The notes under the pieces: generated by a model | Databases searched by the model: none | Told to the model about the DNA's origin: nothing | Seen by the model: the letters and a program-made list of their open reading frames with translations, nothing else | Assembly (NCBI GenBank): GCA_022568195.1 | Contig: JADFFS010000004.1 | Span: forward strand, 1 to 56,549 | DNA from: Chloroflexota bacterium | GTDB taxonomy: Bacteria; Chloroflexota; Dehalococcoidia; Lucifugimonadales; UBA3495 | DNA length: 56,549 bases | Reading direction: 5' to 3' | In this document: piece after piece, positions 26,883 through 36,027 of the stretch | How the letters are laid out: the number at the start of each line of letters is the position of its first letter | Numbering within the stretch: the stretch's first letter is position 1 | Program-made: the position numbers and the translations under genes

Positions 26883-28220
26883 CTACGATGGCGGAGCGGC
26901 CGCCAGGGTCCGGGCTTCGGGGGGTAGGGATTCCTCCCAGTCGGGGATGAGCACTCGTGTGGTGGGTTCCAAAAAGAGGATGAAAACGCCCCCGCCCAAG
27001 CTGGTGGCAATGGAGATTATCCAGGCGATGTCGTAGGAGCCGAACAGGTCGTAGACCACTCCCCCTAGTAATCCGCCCAGGGCCATGCCGAGTCCCGAGC
27101 CCAGGTTTTGGAAGCCGAAAATGGTGCGCACCGGCCCCATCCCGTAGTATTGCCGGTTGATCACCAGGAAGGCGGACATCTCTCCGCCAAGACCTATGCC
27201 AAATAGGACGGAAAATACGTAAAATTGCCAGGCGTCCTGGGTCCAAAAGAGCAAGACCACGCTGATTCCCTGGACAGCATATGCCAGGGCCATGACCCAT
27301 TTTGCTCCCAATTGGTCGGCCAGGATCGGCACCCCAAACCGGCTCGCGATGCTGGCGAAGGAGTAGAGGGCAACAATCCAGGCTGCCGACCCCAGAGAAA
27401 GGCCCTGCGAGGTGGCGTAGGACACGGCCCAGACCATGACAATGGAATGCCCAACGCACCCCAGCCAGTGGATACCAATGAGGTTCCAGAAAGCCCTTGT
27501 CCCCCTGGCGTGTTGCAGAAAAACCTTAGATCGCAGCTTGGTCAACGCCGGACCGATGTTTGCCACCGGCGGAGGGTCGTTGTCCGTGGCGCCGAAGGGC
27601 TTTTTACCCTTGTCGGCGGGCTCTCCCGGAAACAGGAGCACCAAGGACACGACGATGACACCGCCGATGGCGGGAAGGATCAAGAAGGCGGTTTGCCATT
27701 CGACCCGCGATAGCAACAGCGCCAGGACCGGCGCCATTACAGATGCGCCCATCCCTCCGGCCGCCTGCTGAACGCCCACCGCCAGGCCCAATCGCCGGCG
27801 GAACCAGGCCGCTACAGTGGTTGGGATGTTCACACGGAACAATGCCTGGGCGATGCCCAACACTAGGCCGTAGTACAGGTATAGCTGCCATATTTGACTG
27901 ACGGTGCTTAACAGCAGCAGTCCGGCGATGTAGCAGGCAGCCGCTACAATCAGGGATCGACGGGCGCCGTAACGGTCTCCCGCCCAGCCCGCCACAGGTG
28001 AAAACACCGCGCTTACGATACTGCGTAATACATAAGCCAGGACAATGGCGGTAGGGCTCCAGGCAAATTCGTCCCTTAAGACGGGTATCAGGATAGAAAA
28101 GGCCTGACTCACAAAGTTGGTGGTTATCTGTAGGACAACCGCGATGGCCACGACGAGCCAGGCATAATGTAGGTAGGGGGCCTTGGATGCGGTCTCCGGC
28201 TCGACGGCTGGCGTCACCAT
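26883..28220 (-). CDS. MFS transporter
   Basis: Major facilitator of 445 residues with about twelve spans, the motif GWAGDRYGARRSLIVAA after span 2, and an RFGVPILADQLGAKWVMA repeat in the second half. It is a paralogue of the MFS at 21.7 kb (shared PDWEESLPPEAR end and FLVINRQYYG). It sits between the thiol dioxygenase and the rhodanese gene, so an organosulfur acid is a plausible cargo, which is inference. Confidence 0.85.
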   Translation of the reverse strand: MVTPAVEPETASKAPYLHYAWLVVAIAVVLQITTNFVSQAFSILIPVLRDEFAWSPTAIVLAYVLRSIVSAVFSPVAGWAGDRYGARRSLIVAAACYIAGLLLLSTVSQIWQLYLYYGLVLGIAQALFRVNIPTTVAAWFRRRLGLAVGVQQAAGGMGASVMAPVLALLLSRVEWQTAFLILPAIGGVIVVSLVLLFPGEPADKGKKPFGATDNDPPPVANIGPALTKLRSKVFLQHARGTRAFWNLIGIHWLGCVGHSIVMVWAVSYATSQGLSLGSAAWIVALYSFASIASRFGVPILADQLGAKWVMALAYAVQGISVVLLFWTQDAWQFYVFSVLFGIGLGGEMSAFLVINRQYYGMGPVRTIFGFQNLGSGLGMALGGLLGGVVYDLFGSYDIAWIISIATSLGGGVFILFLEPTTRVLIPDWEESLPPEARTLAAAPPS

Positions 28221-28404
28221 GTGAGGCGGCTCGCTTCCGCGTCTGCCGAGCTACCGGGGCTACCGGACGAGATCTTAGTGTTAATCATTTTCTTTGTGAG
28301 ACATCATAAATACCAACCGCTCAGCCAGTTCAAAGCACAAGTTCCAGACAATGGACTACAACAGGGCCACGTCCCGGCCATTGGAGTTACGGGAAAGAGA
28401 GTGG

Positions 28405-28989
28405 CTAGCAGTTGTCGTACTTTTCCGTGACGAAGGGGCTGATCTGTCCGGTTTCCAGGTTGTAGCGGTGCCGGTCCAGACCCCGCAGGTCTTTGCCGTA
28501 GCAATGGATTTCCACCGTGGGACGGTCGGTGAAGTTATCCATCTGGTGGATTTCGTCAACCTCGGGAATGAGCAGGGAAACTTCCCCGGGCTTGACCACT
28601 GCGCTGCGGTCCTGCTCCAACTGGGCGAAGTCTTCCTTGGACCGGTCGTCTACACGCCGGAACCGGGTCTCGGTCAGCGCGTTGTCCATCACGCCGATCA
28701 TGCCCCAAGTGCAGTGATCGTGGGGGGAAGCGTGGTCTCCCGGACCCCAGACCACGGCGGTAACCAGCAGCCCGCTTTCGCCCTGGTACAGCACGTAGGA
28801 ACCGTGATTGGGCCTTTTCCCGGTGCCAACCGGGACGCGGTACTGGGCTGGAATGGCGTCGGGGTTGTTGATTAGCTTCTCAAGCCACGAAGCCCCCGAA
28901 TCAAAGATGCTTTGCTCTTCAGGCTGCGTGGCCAGCAAAGCCTCCATGTTATGAACGAATTCATCCAGGGAATATTTCACGGTAGTCAA
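28405..28989 (-). CDS. cysteine dioxygenase-like thiol dioxygenase
   Basis: A cupin iron enzyme of the CDO/3-mercaptopropionate dioxygenase family, which oxidises a thiol to a sulfinate. The iron ligands are visible as H90 and H92 (SPHDHCTWGMIGV) and H148 (EIHQM). YRVPVG holds a substrate-binding arginine candidate, and HCYGKDL marks the end of the barrel. Length 194 is normal. The start is TTG at 28989 with AGGAGG 6 bases upstream. Cysteine, 3-mercaptopropionate or another thiol could be the substrate; the sequence does not decide. Confidence 0.85.
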   Translation of the reverse strand: MTTVKYSLDEFVHNMEALLATQPEEQSIFDSGASWLEKLINNPDAIPAQYRVPVGTGKRPNHGSYVLYQGESGLLVTAVVWGPGDHASPHDHCTWGMIGVMDNALTETRFRRVDDRSKEDFAQLEQDRSAVVKPGEVSLLIPEVDEIHQMDNFTDRPTVEIHCYGKDLRGLDRHRYNLETGQISPFVTEKYDNC

Positions 28990-29189
28990 TTCTCTCCTCC
29001 TGGGGTGCAGAGATCCTTCCGTCCGGGCCCCGGGGTATTCTAGCTCCTATTGGGGTACCGATCGGCCAGTCAATTATCGTGACCGCCTTTTATCGTGTCA
29101 AGAGATAGTGTTCGATAAACCTTATTGGTGATCCGCCACCTTCCGTCGTGTGCTAATACGTGTCCCTGATCCCGCCAGGGTCTTTCGGT

Positions 29190-29259
29190 TGTCACCCTGA
29201 GCGCCAGCGAAGGGTCTCTGCGCCGCAGGTCTGAGATGCTTCGCTTCTCTCAGCATGAC
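29190..29259. repeat. imperfect palindromic repeat element
   Basis: Arms of the form GTCACCCTGAGCG...GCGAAGGGTCT and AGATGCTTCGC...CTCAGCATGAC are imperfect reverse complements separated by a short spacer. This is the widespread GTCATnCTGAG/GCGAAGnATCT intergenic palindrome. It lies in the 398-bp gap 28990-29387, which otherwise shows no gene. Related half-elements occur near 23113 and 47307. Confidence 0.65.
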
Positions 29260-29387
29260 GATGAACAAACCCATTGGTCGATCGTCTGGCACACGGAGCC
29301 ATCGCAATGCAGAAAATCGAAAGACGGCGCTGATCGCGCTGGACCGTGTGTTAGAATAATTTTACTTCCGTCACGGAGACTCCGGAT

Positions 29388-29651
29388 ATGGATGATGAGA
29401 CGTTCTTGGAACGCATCCACCAGAAGATCGAGCGATTGACTGGGCGCGCGATTCAGTTGGAGATCGATCAAGAAGAAACCAACCAGCTGAAGGTTGAGCT
29501 GGAGCGGGAAGTGCCCTTGGTGGTGTTGGGCGCTAACATCTTCCAGTACTCCGGCTTCGCTCGCATGTGCGTGGAATACGCGGTGGAGTCTATCCGGCAG
29601 CAGCGCCCGATAGATGTCCTGGAGTTTCATCTGCTGCTGGCTCGCAACTAG
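29388..29651 (+). CDS. conserved hypothetical protein
   Basis: 87 residues, charged N-terminal helix (FLERIHQKIERL), then REVPLVVLGANIFQYSGFARMCVEYAVESIRQ-like amphipathic helices. No domain recognised and no export signal. A 13-base gap separates it from the following membrane protein gene, so the two are probably cotranscribed. Confidence 0.6.
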   Translation: MDDETFLERIHQKIERLTGRAIQLEIDQEETNQLKVELEREVPLVVLGANIFQYSGFARMCVEYAVESIRQQRPIDVLEFHLLLARN

Positions 29652-29664
29652 AGCCGGTGTGTCG

Positions 29665-30156
29665 ATGAGCCAAGCCCAGCCTCCCGAAGAGCTACGGCCC
29701 TGGTACTACAAGAACCCGGCTTTGTTCCCGGTGTTCTTGCTGGGATGGCCCATTTGGATGGAATTGCAGGTGGTGATCCTCTGGCCGGCATGGGCCATTC
29801 TGATTATTCGTTCTCCCTGGCACCGGGGAATGGTGTCTGGGACCCTGGCCTGGGCCATGCTAATGTCCGGCGGTGCGTTTATTGGACTGGAGTTGTTTGG
29901 TTCCGGACTGGGGTTGATTGGCTCCGATTTGGAACCAAGCCACATCCTTTTGCTGGTACTGCCGGGTCTGGTTTATACCGTAGTCACCCAGACCTTGTGG
30001 GCCAAGTCTAAGCAAGCGATTCTGGGCAGCATACCCCTAGAGCCGGCTACCCCGGTGGTGGACGATCGTCCGCCACGGTCCCAGCGGGAGCGGTTGCGCC
30101 GCCGCCTGCGTAGACGTGCCTCCCGGCCGGGCAGAAGCTCCCGGCACCCTTTCTAA
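29665..30156 (+). CDS. membrane protein of unknown function with basic tail
   Basis: About 163 residues. Three or four hydrophobic spans follow WYYKNPALFPVFLLGWPIW, then comes a strongly basic tail rich in arginine (RERLRRRLRRRASRPG). The ATG at 29665 is preferred over a frame opening at 29614. The tail could contact acidic lipid, RNA or a partner; none is identified. Confidence 0.65.
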   Translation: MSQAQPPEELRPWYYKNPALFPVFLLGWPIWMELQVVILWPAWAILIIRSPWHRGMVSGTLAWAMLMSGGAFIGLELFGSGLGLIGSDLEPSHILLLVLPGLVYTVVTQTLWAKSKQAILGSIPLEPATPVVDDRPPRSQRERLRRRLRRRASRPGRSSRHPF

Positions 30157-30237
30157 CCCTTGGTCTAACTTCTCAAACCTTTGGCCAGATCAAATGGCGA
30201 TAGCCTGGACCTGACCACGCCGGAGGGCGGGTCCTGC

Positions 30238-30675
30238 TCAGAGGCAAACGACGGTAACTGCCCTGGCCACCGTCTGCCCATGCTGGTTTTCAATTAATAC
30301 CACGCATTCCACCAAACGGCGGTCTTCTTCCAATCGTTTGTCCACAACCTCTCCGGTCAAGGTGATGGTGTCGTCGGGTCTGACGGGCTGCAGGGTCTGA
30401 ATATCCAGCTTGCTGCCCATCGCCAGAATGCCGGGGATCGGAAAGGCCTTTTCCAACAACTCCAAGACATATGCAGCCAGGGCAGGCGCCCCCGCGGCTT
30501 GCCCCGAGGAGGCGCCCTGGGAGGCCTCTCCGTCTTCCGGTTCGGCGTCTTCCCGTGAAATCAGGGCGTTGAAGCGGGCTATGGTTTCCTCGGTTTCCCA
30601 CTTGGCCAGAATGGGTAGCTGGTCGCCCACGGCCACCGATTCGAAAGTCACGGTTTTGGCCCACAATCTGGCCAT
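30238..30675 (-). CDS. MaoC/hotdog-fold protein
   Basis: The beginning (TVTFESVAVGDQLPIL) and the later stretch MGSKLDIQTLQPVRPDDTITLTGEV fit the MaoC-like hotdog fold of enoyl-CoA hydratases and related proteins. The centre is replaced by a Glu/Ala-rich insert, so the usual D-x(4)-H dyad is not obvious; activity is uncertain. The ATG at 30675 (MARLWAK) is chosen; GTG at 30684 is possible. Confidence 0.6.
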   Translation of the reverse strand: MARLWAKTVTFESVAVGDQLPILAKWETEETIARFNALISREDAEPEDGEASQGASSGQAAGAPALAAYVLELLEKAFPIPGILAMGSKLDIQTLQPVRPDDTITLTGEVVDKRLEEDRRLVECVVLIENQHGQTVARAVTVVCL

Positions 30676-30934
30676 GATCTTCACCGTTCCGGTGTTGGTA
30701 TGGCGGCATGTGCACCGGGTCGCGCAGGCCGTAGGGTCAGCCTAACATTCGTCGTTTGCGGCATCAAGGTGGCCCGGCGGTGGGAGCCGGCCCGGTCCTG
30801 TGCTAAACTAATTTGCAGGACTCCAAGCGACAGGAATGAACCTCCAGGCCCTCAGGTCCGGCCGTTGCTGGCATTGCCTGGGGGTTATTTTCTGGGGTTT
30901 TACTGCATTACCAAGACTGCGGAGGCAAGGATCA

Positions 30935-31651
30935 ATGGCTGAGGAGCAACAATCGTACAGCCGTGGCATGGTGGTGGTCGCCCACGCTGACGACGCCGAG
31001 TGGGGTTGCGCCGGTACGGTGGCCAAATGGTGCGCCCAAGGATGGGAGGTGGTGTACCTGCTGTGCACCGACGGCAGCAAGGGTAGCTCCGATCCAGAAG
31101 TAACCAGCGGGCAGTTGGTGGAAATTCGGAAACAGGAGCAGCTTGACGCGGGCGAGGTCTTGGGATTGCGCCAAGTGGTTTTTCTGGGCTACGAAGACTC
31201 CATGCTGGAGCCTACACTGGAGCTACGGCGAGACATCGCCAGGGAAATACGCCGGTACCGGCCCGATGTATTGATTTGCATGAGTCCCCAACGCAGCCTG
31301 AACGGGGACGGCTACATGGGCCATCCGGACCACTTCGCTGCTGGCGAGGCGGCTTTGTCGGCGGTGTTTCCCGCGGCCCGCGACCGCCTTACCTTTCCCG
31401 AGCTGTTGGAAGAAGGCCTGGAACCCCACCACGTGCGGGAAGTATGGATCATGTACGGCGATGAAGGGGCGGACATGTACGTGGATGTGACCGAGCACAT
31501 GGACACCGCGGTTAAAGCGTTAGAGCAGCACAAGACCCAGGTTACCGAGGGGGAGGATGCTGGAAATGGCATGAGGCAATGGCGCAGCAGCACTGGCAAG
31601 AAGGTCGGCTTTCAATACGCCGAGGCCTTCAAGGTCATCCGCCTGGGCTAA
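30935..31651 (+). CDS. PIG-L family deacetylase (LmbE-like)
   Basis: Zinc-dependent N-acetylglucosaminyl-type deacetylase fold. The motif AHADDAEWGCAGTVAKW (H17, D19, D20) supplies the first metal ligands, and GHPDH the next. The ATG at 30935 is preferred, with GGAGG upstream; the frame from 30836 adds residues without family similarity. Substrates in this family include GlcNAc-lipids, mycothiol precursors and antibiotics; none can be chosen here. Confidence 0.85.
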   Translation: MAEEQQSYSRGMVVVAHADDAEWGCAGTVAKWCAQGWEVVYLLCTDGSKGSSDPEVTSGQLVEIRKQEQLDAGEVLGLRQVVFLGYEDSMLEPTLELRRDIAREIRRYRPDVLICMSPQRSLNGDGYMGHPDHFAAGEAALSAVFPAARDRLTFPELLEEGLEPHHVREVWIMYGDEGADMYVDVTEHMDTAVKALEQHKTQVTEGEDAGNGMRQWRSSTGKKVGFQYAEAFKVIRLG

Positions 31652-31667
31652 TCTCGGTTGCCCCGGG

Positions 31668-32270
31668 CTAATCTTGGCTGGTCGAAGCCGGGGTCGAAGA
31701 GGAGATTGCCAGCAGGTGGTTCCGGGTTTCCACCGTTGCCGGATGGACCATCTCGTTCGTGGTGGCCCTGGCCACGGTTTCCCGGCTGAGAAACTCCAGA
31801 ATGGCGCGGTCCAAGTCCTCCAGCGCCAGCTCCCGCAGGAAGGGCAAGTAAGGGTAGCGGGATATCTTCAGCGGGTCCAGCTTATCGGCGAGAAAAACCA
31901 CCTTGCCCAAGCGGTCCAGAGATGGGTGTCCTGTGGTGTGCCAATATACCGCTTGGTAAAGGTCCTCCTCCGTCAGACCGTCTTCCCGCTGTAGGATTTC
32001 GGCGCCCACGGGCCCGTGGAGCATCACCGGCATCTGGCGTTCCACCAGCGTCACAGGGAGGTTGAACTCGGCGGCGTGGCGCAACAACTCCTGGTTCGGC
32101 ATGGCACGGGCCACGTCGTGGGCCAGCATCCCCAAGGCTGCCCTATCCGGGTCCACACCGTGATGAGGGGCCAGCTCCCGGGCGATGTCGCTCACCCGGT
32201 TGATATGGGCTTGGAGCCCGGGCGGAAGCTTGTTCACCCGGCTTTGAATCTGAAGTGCTAGCTTTTCCAT
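31668..32270 (-). CDS. HD-domain hydrolase, YqeK-like
   Basis: The HD motif is complete: H22 (AHINRVSDIA), H51-D52 (LAHDVARAM), then HGPVGAEIL and YWHTTGH, and FLADKLDP near the end. This is the pattern of YqeK, which hydrolyses Ap4A symmetrically. YqeK is usually beside nadD/rsfS; here it stands instead 56 bases upstream of a HIT gene, another family acting on Ap4A-like nucleotides. Length 200 is normal. Confidence 0.8.
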   Translation of the reverse strand: MEKLALQIQSRVNKLPPGLQAHINRVSDIARELAPHHGVDPDRAALGMLAHDVARAMPNQELLRHAAEFNLPVTLVERQMPVMLHGPVGAEILQREDGLTEEDLYQAVYWHTTGHPSLDRLGKVVFLADKLDPLKISRYPYLPFLRELALEDLDRAILEFLSRETVARATTNEMVHPATVETRNHLLAISSSTPASTSQD

Positions 32271-32326
32271 GATCCTAATCCGAGGGGCCCGTCCAACTTC
32301 TCCACCTGCATTATCAATCCTGAGCT

Positions 32327-32674
32327 TCAGCCCATGGAACCCAGGTGTTGCCCGGCCAGTAGGTGCATGTGAAGGTGCTCAATCTCCTGGCCGGAGTCCG
32401 CGCCTTGGTTCAAGACCAGCCGGTAACCGCTCAAGGTCACGCCTTCCCGGCGGGCCATCTCCTCGGCCACCACGAACAAGTGGCCCATGATGGGTAGCTG
32501 TCCTGGACCGATGTAGGCCAAAGAAGCCAGGTGCGTGTTGGGGATTATCAGCAGGTGGACCCGGGCCTTGGGGTTGATGTCCCTGACCACGAAGACACGT
32601 TCGTCACGATAAATGGGGGCTTGGTGGATAGGGTCTCGGACCATGCCGCAAAAAACACATTCGCTGGTGCTCAT
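32327..32674 (-). CDS. HIT-family nucleotide hydrolase
   Basis: Histidine triad motif H100-x-H102-x-H104 (IEHLHMHLLAG) and zinc-type CVFC at residues 6-9. HIT proteins hydrolyse adenosine-linked phosphoramidates or dinucleoside polyphosphates. Length 115 is the usual single-domain size. Confidence 0.92.
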   Translation of the reverse strand: MSTSECVFCGMVRDPIHQAPIYRDERVFVVRDINPKARVHLLIIPNTHLASLAYIGPGQLPIMGHLFVVAEEMARREGVTLSGYRLVLNQGADSGQEIEHLHMHLLAGQHLGSMG

Positions 32675-32835
32675 CCCATGTATCTCTCCGGGGCATCTCT
32701 CCGGTTTCTCTCCGTTACACCATTGGGGCCGGGCCGGCAGCTAAGGAACCGCCGCTGCATCGCGAATCGCCTTGGTTGTCTACGGGTGGCCGGCGCCCGA
32801 AACCCCTTGGGTTTACGACGGTCATTCATAGAGGG

Positions 32836-33972
32836 TTATCGGGCTTCGAAATGCTGTAGAGCCAGTTCCCGGTGAAAGTTTGCGTCTCCGTAGGTAAGCT
32901 CCTGTACCTTGGCGCGGCGGGTATAGAGCTGCAAGTCGTGCTCCTTGGTAAACCCGATGGCGCCGTGGCACTGGTGAGCGGTGGCGCAGACCCTCTGCAA
33001 CGCCTCACTGGTCCAGGCCTTGGCCATCGACACCTCACCTTGAGACGGCAAGCCCTCGGATACACGCCAGGCCGCGAGATACACCACGTTGCGGCTTCCC
33101 TCCACATCAGTGGCCATCTGGGCACAGTGGTGTTGCACAGCCTGAAAGCTGCCCACGGGGCGGCCGAACTGGGTGCGCTGTTTTACGTATTCGACGGTCA
33201 TGTCCAGCACTGCTTGAGCGCCCCCCAACATCTCCACACACTTGCCGGCGATGGCCCGTTGCAAGGTCCGTTCCACAATCGGCCAGCCCTCGCCTGCGTC
33301 GCCCAGCATGGAGGTGGCGGGTACGCTGACCTGTTCCAGGACCACCTCGCACTGCCGGTCTGCCGCAATGGTATTTAGCTGGGTGACGGTTAGGCCCGGG
33401 CTTCCCGACGGCACCAGAAACAGGCTGATGCCCTGGGACGGGTCTCCCTCATCGGATGTGCGGGCTGCCACCAGAATAAGATCAGCCACATGGGCGTCGG
33501 GCACGAATAGCTTGGTGCCGTTCAGGATGTAGTTATCGCCTTGCCGCGTAGCCGTGGTGGAGATCCCCCAGGGCTCGTAGGTCGCGGAAGGCTCGGTCAA
33601 AGCCAGGGTCATGAACAACTGCCCAGTACAGATCCGGCTTACTATATCCTGTTTTTGCCCGTCGGTCCCTGCGTCCAAGACCGTCAGTCCGCCCAGTACC
33701 ACCGTGGAAAAGAAGGGGCCCGGCAGCAGTGCCCGGCCCATTTCTTCCAGCAAGACAGCAAGGTCTAGGAAATCCCCTCCCGTGCCTCCGTACTGTTCCG
33801 GGAAAACCACCCCGGTCCACCCCAAACCCGCGATTTGCTGCCACAGGCCATCGGTGAATCCCCGTTGGTCTTCCTCCATCTCGCGAACCAACGTAAGGGG
33901 GCATTCCCGGGACAGGAACTCCTGGGCGCTGCTCTTCAGCATCTGCTGGACTTCGCTGAGACCCAGGTCCAT
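32836..33972 (-). CDS. acyl-CoA dehydrogenase
   Basis: FAD-dependent acyl-CoA dehydrogenase of 378 residues. Visible are the N-terminal helical domain, LTEPSATYEPWGI with the mid beta-domain, FQAVQHHCAQM and the C-terminal HQCHGAIGFTKEHDLQLYTRR (flavin-contacting region). The ATG at 33972 has GGAG 5 bases upstream; a frame opening at 34014 is not needed. Sequence is nearest to the short, divergent type often found with steroid or aromatic acyl-CoA degradation. The substrate is unknown. Confidence 0.88.
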   Translation of the reverse strand: MDLGLSEVQQMLKSSAQEFLSRECPLTLVREMEEDQRGFTDGLWQQIAGLGWTGVVFPEQYGGTGGDFLDLAVLLEEMGRALLPGPFFSTVVLGGLTVLDAGTDGQKQDIVSRICTGQLFMTLALTEPSATYEPWGISTTATRQGDNYILNGTKLFVPDAHVADLILVAARTSDEGDPSQGISLFLVPSGSPGLTVTQLNTIAADRQCEVVLEQVSVPATSMLGDAGEGWPIVERTLQRAIAGKCVEMLGGAQAVLDMTVEYVKQRTQFGRPVGSFQAVQHHCAQMATDVEGSRNVVYLAAWRVSEGLPSQGEVSMAKAWTSEALQRVCATAHQCHGAIGFTKEHDLQLYTRRAKVQELTYGDANFHRELALQHFEAR

Positions 33973-34162
33973 GATTGCTCCTCCAGTTGCTAGGGGTGCC
34001 CCGAAGCGCAGCAAGTATATCGGAAAGGATGGAGGGCCTCAAGCGGGCCAAGGCATCAGGGCCCTAACTGGTGCGGTACTACATCCGATGTGTGAATTGC
34101 CGATTGGCCCCTTGGGGCGGATGACAATTACGGGCTGCCGAACGGGAAACGATGCGAGATCT

Positions 34163-35332
34163 TCAGGTCAGGCCGTGCACGAAACTGTCGAGTCTGTCCA
34201 GCGCCTTGTGGAGGTTTTCCTGAGAATTGGCGTAGGAAATGCGAATGTAGCCCTCTCCGAACTCGCCGAACCCCACCCCGGACAGCAAGGCCACTCCGGC
34301 TTCGTTCAAGGCCCTATCTTCAAACTCGCCGCTGGTGAGCCCCGTGCCTCTCACGTTGGGGAAGACGTAGAATGCTCCCTCAGGTTCGGGACAGGTGATA
34401 CCTGGGATGCTGCGCAGTCCGTCCGTGACCAGGTCGCGCCGAGCTTTGAACTCGGCCGCCATCGCTTGGACTTCATCCTGGGGGCCATCCAGAGCGGATA
34501 TGGCGGCAATCTGGGAGAAGGTGGCAGCGCAGGACACGCTGTTGACGGCCAGCTTGACCACAGGGGGCACCAGCTCCTCGGGCAGGATGCCGTAACCCAA
34601 CCGCCATCCGGTCATGGCGTAGCTTTTGGAGAATCCGTCCAGAATTATGGTGCGGCCAGACATTCCCGGGCAGGAAGCGATGCTGTGATGCGCTCCTGTG
34701 TACAGAATGTCCTTGTACACTTCGTCGGTCATCACATAGAGATCGGCCCGTTCCCTGACTAGACCGGCGATGACCTCCAACTCTTCTTGGTTCAGCACCG
34801 ACCCGCAAGGGTTCTCGGGCGAGTTGAGGATGATTAGCCGGGTGCGGCCGGTGATTTTACCGGCCAGGTCTTCCAGGTCGGGATGGTAGCCTGTCTCTTC
34901 CAGCAGTTGCATGGCAACCGGGGTGGCGCCGGTAAACCGGATCATCGATTCGTAGATGGGAAAGCCCGGATTGGGGTAAATCACCTCGACGCCAGGCTCA
35001 GCCAGGGCCAGTAGAATGTAGAACATGATGGGCTTGGCCCCGGGGGTCACCACCACATTGGACGGCTCGGTGTCCACGCCACGCACCTCCCGGCTGTTGC
35101 GGGAGATGGCTTCGCGCAGTTCGGGCAGTCCCGGTGTAGGTCCGTAGTGGGTGTACCCTTGGCGTAGCGCCTCGACGCCTGCTTCCACGATGTGCTTGGG
35201 AGTATCGAAGTCGGGTTCACCGATCTCCAAGTGGATGATTTCCTTACCTTGGGCCTCCAGGGCCTTGGCCTTGGCGAGGACTTCAAAAGCGGTCTCGGTG
35301 CCCAGGTCCTTCATTCGGCTGGCCAGCGCCAT
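34163..35332 (-). CDS. class I aminotransferase
   Basis: PLP-dependent aminotransferase fold I, 389 residues, with the Schiff-base lysine K236 in DGFSKSYAMTGWRLGYG and the phosphate-binding arginine nearby. LNSPENPCGSVL and the N-terminal GEPDFDTPKHI are typical of aspartate/alanine-type enzymes. It overlaps the end of the broken nucleotidyltransferase frame. The amino donor is not determined. Confidence 0.9.
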   Translation of the reverse strand: MALASRMKDLGTETAFEVLAKAKALEAQGKEIIHLEIGEPDFDTPKHIVEAGVEALRQGYTHYGPTPGLPELREAISRNSREVRGVDTEPSNVVVTPGAKPIMFYILLALAEPGVEVIYPNPGFPIYESMIRFTGATPVAMQLLEETGYHPDLEDLAGKITGRTRLIILNSPENPCGSVLNQEELEVIAGLVRERADLYVMTDEVYKDILYTGAHHSIASCPGMSGRTIILDGFSKSYAMTGWRLGYGILPEELVPPVVKLAVNSVSCAATFSQIAAISALDGPQDEVQAMAAEFKARRDLVTDGLRSIPGITCPEPEGAFYVFPNVRGTGLTSGEFEDRALNEAGVALLSGVGFGEFGEGYIRISYANSQENLHKALDRLDSFVHGLT

Positions 35333-35547
35333 ACATCCTCCAAGTTGGTGACTGGATTCCCGGCCTCGACCAAACGCTGAACAAAACGCTGGTCCGTGGC
35401 CTTAATGACTATCAGGTTCTTTACCGATGTATTCATCGGCATCGCCGCGGGCCACGGACCCGAACAGGATGATCTGCTCCGGCTCGTAGCCCATCAAGCT
35501 ACCCACTACCTGCTCAATTTTCCCCTGAAATTTCTGTGAGCTGTCAA
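35311..35547 (-). pseudogene. frameshifted nucleotidyltransferase (MNT-type) remnant
   Basis: One frame reads QIILFGSVARGDADEY, the active-site GSxxRGDA motif of minimal nucleotidyltransferases. It then stops. A neighbouring frame continues SVKNLIVIKATDQRFVQRL, which is the expected continuation after the second strand. The two halves fit one protein after a single frameshift. The metal-binding DxD is also missing at the join. The remnant occupies the gap between the GNAT gene and the aminotransferase. Start is unclear. Confidence 0.65.
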
Positions 35548-36027
35548 TTACTCCACGCTCCCTGGGTCATCCGGGCAGCGGACTGCGGGTAGGTTCTCCC
35601 TCCGCAGCATGAGGTTCATCGGACCCGCTAAGTCGGCGAAGTAGTCCCACTTGGCACGTAGTCCCTCCGGCATCTCCCTATCGAGGATACTAACGAAACC
35701 AAACCGGCGAAAAAAATCCACCACGCCGTCTTCACAGATCAAGTAAATGGGTCCGGAGTACCGCTCCAGCAGACCATTGACGATTTCCCGGCCCATGCCT
35801 CTGGCCCTGACTTGGCTACCGACGGCGAGGCTGGCAAGTTCGCAAAAATCAGAATATGGCCGTAGCCGGCCACATCCCACCACCACCCCGTCTATATCCA
35901 CGGAGACGACAAACTGATCTTGGTGCAAAACCTCCCTGTCACCATCCGCCGAAATCAGCAATCCTTCAATGGCTGGAAGGTCGGTGGCCCGGGCTGGTCT
36001 GACCTGCCACGCTCGCCCGGCGGACAT
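35548..36027 (-). CDS. GNAT acetyltransferase, probable ArgA-type N-acetylglutamate synthase
   Basis: A 159-residue GNAT domain with ELASLAVGSQVRARGMGREIVNGLLERY, the acetyl-CoA-binding segment. Its position, with the ATG touching the argG stop (TAA then ATG), inside an arginine cluster, suggests the short ArgA-type N-acetylglutamate synthase. ArgJ at 42.4 kb can also supply this step, so the assignment is inference from context and size. Confidence 0.7.
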   Translation of the reverse strand: MSAGRAWQVRPARATDLPAIEGLLISADGDREVLHQDQFVVSVDIDGVVVGCGRLRPYSDFCELASLAVGSQVRARGMGREIVNGLLERYSGPIYLICEDGVVDFFRRFGFVSILDREMPEGLRAKWDYFADLAGPMNLMLRRENLPAVRCPDDPGSVE

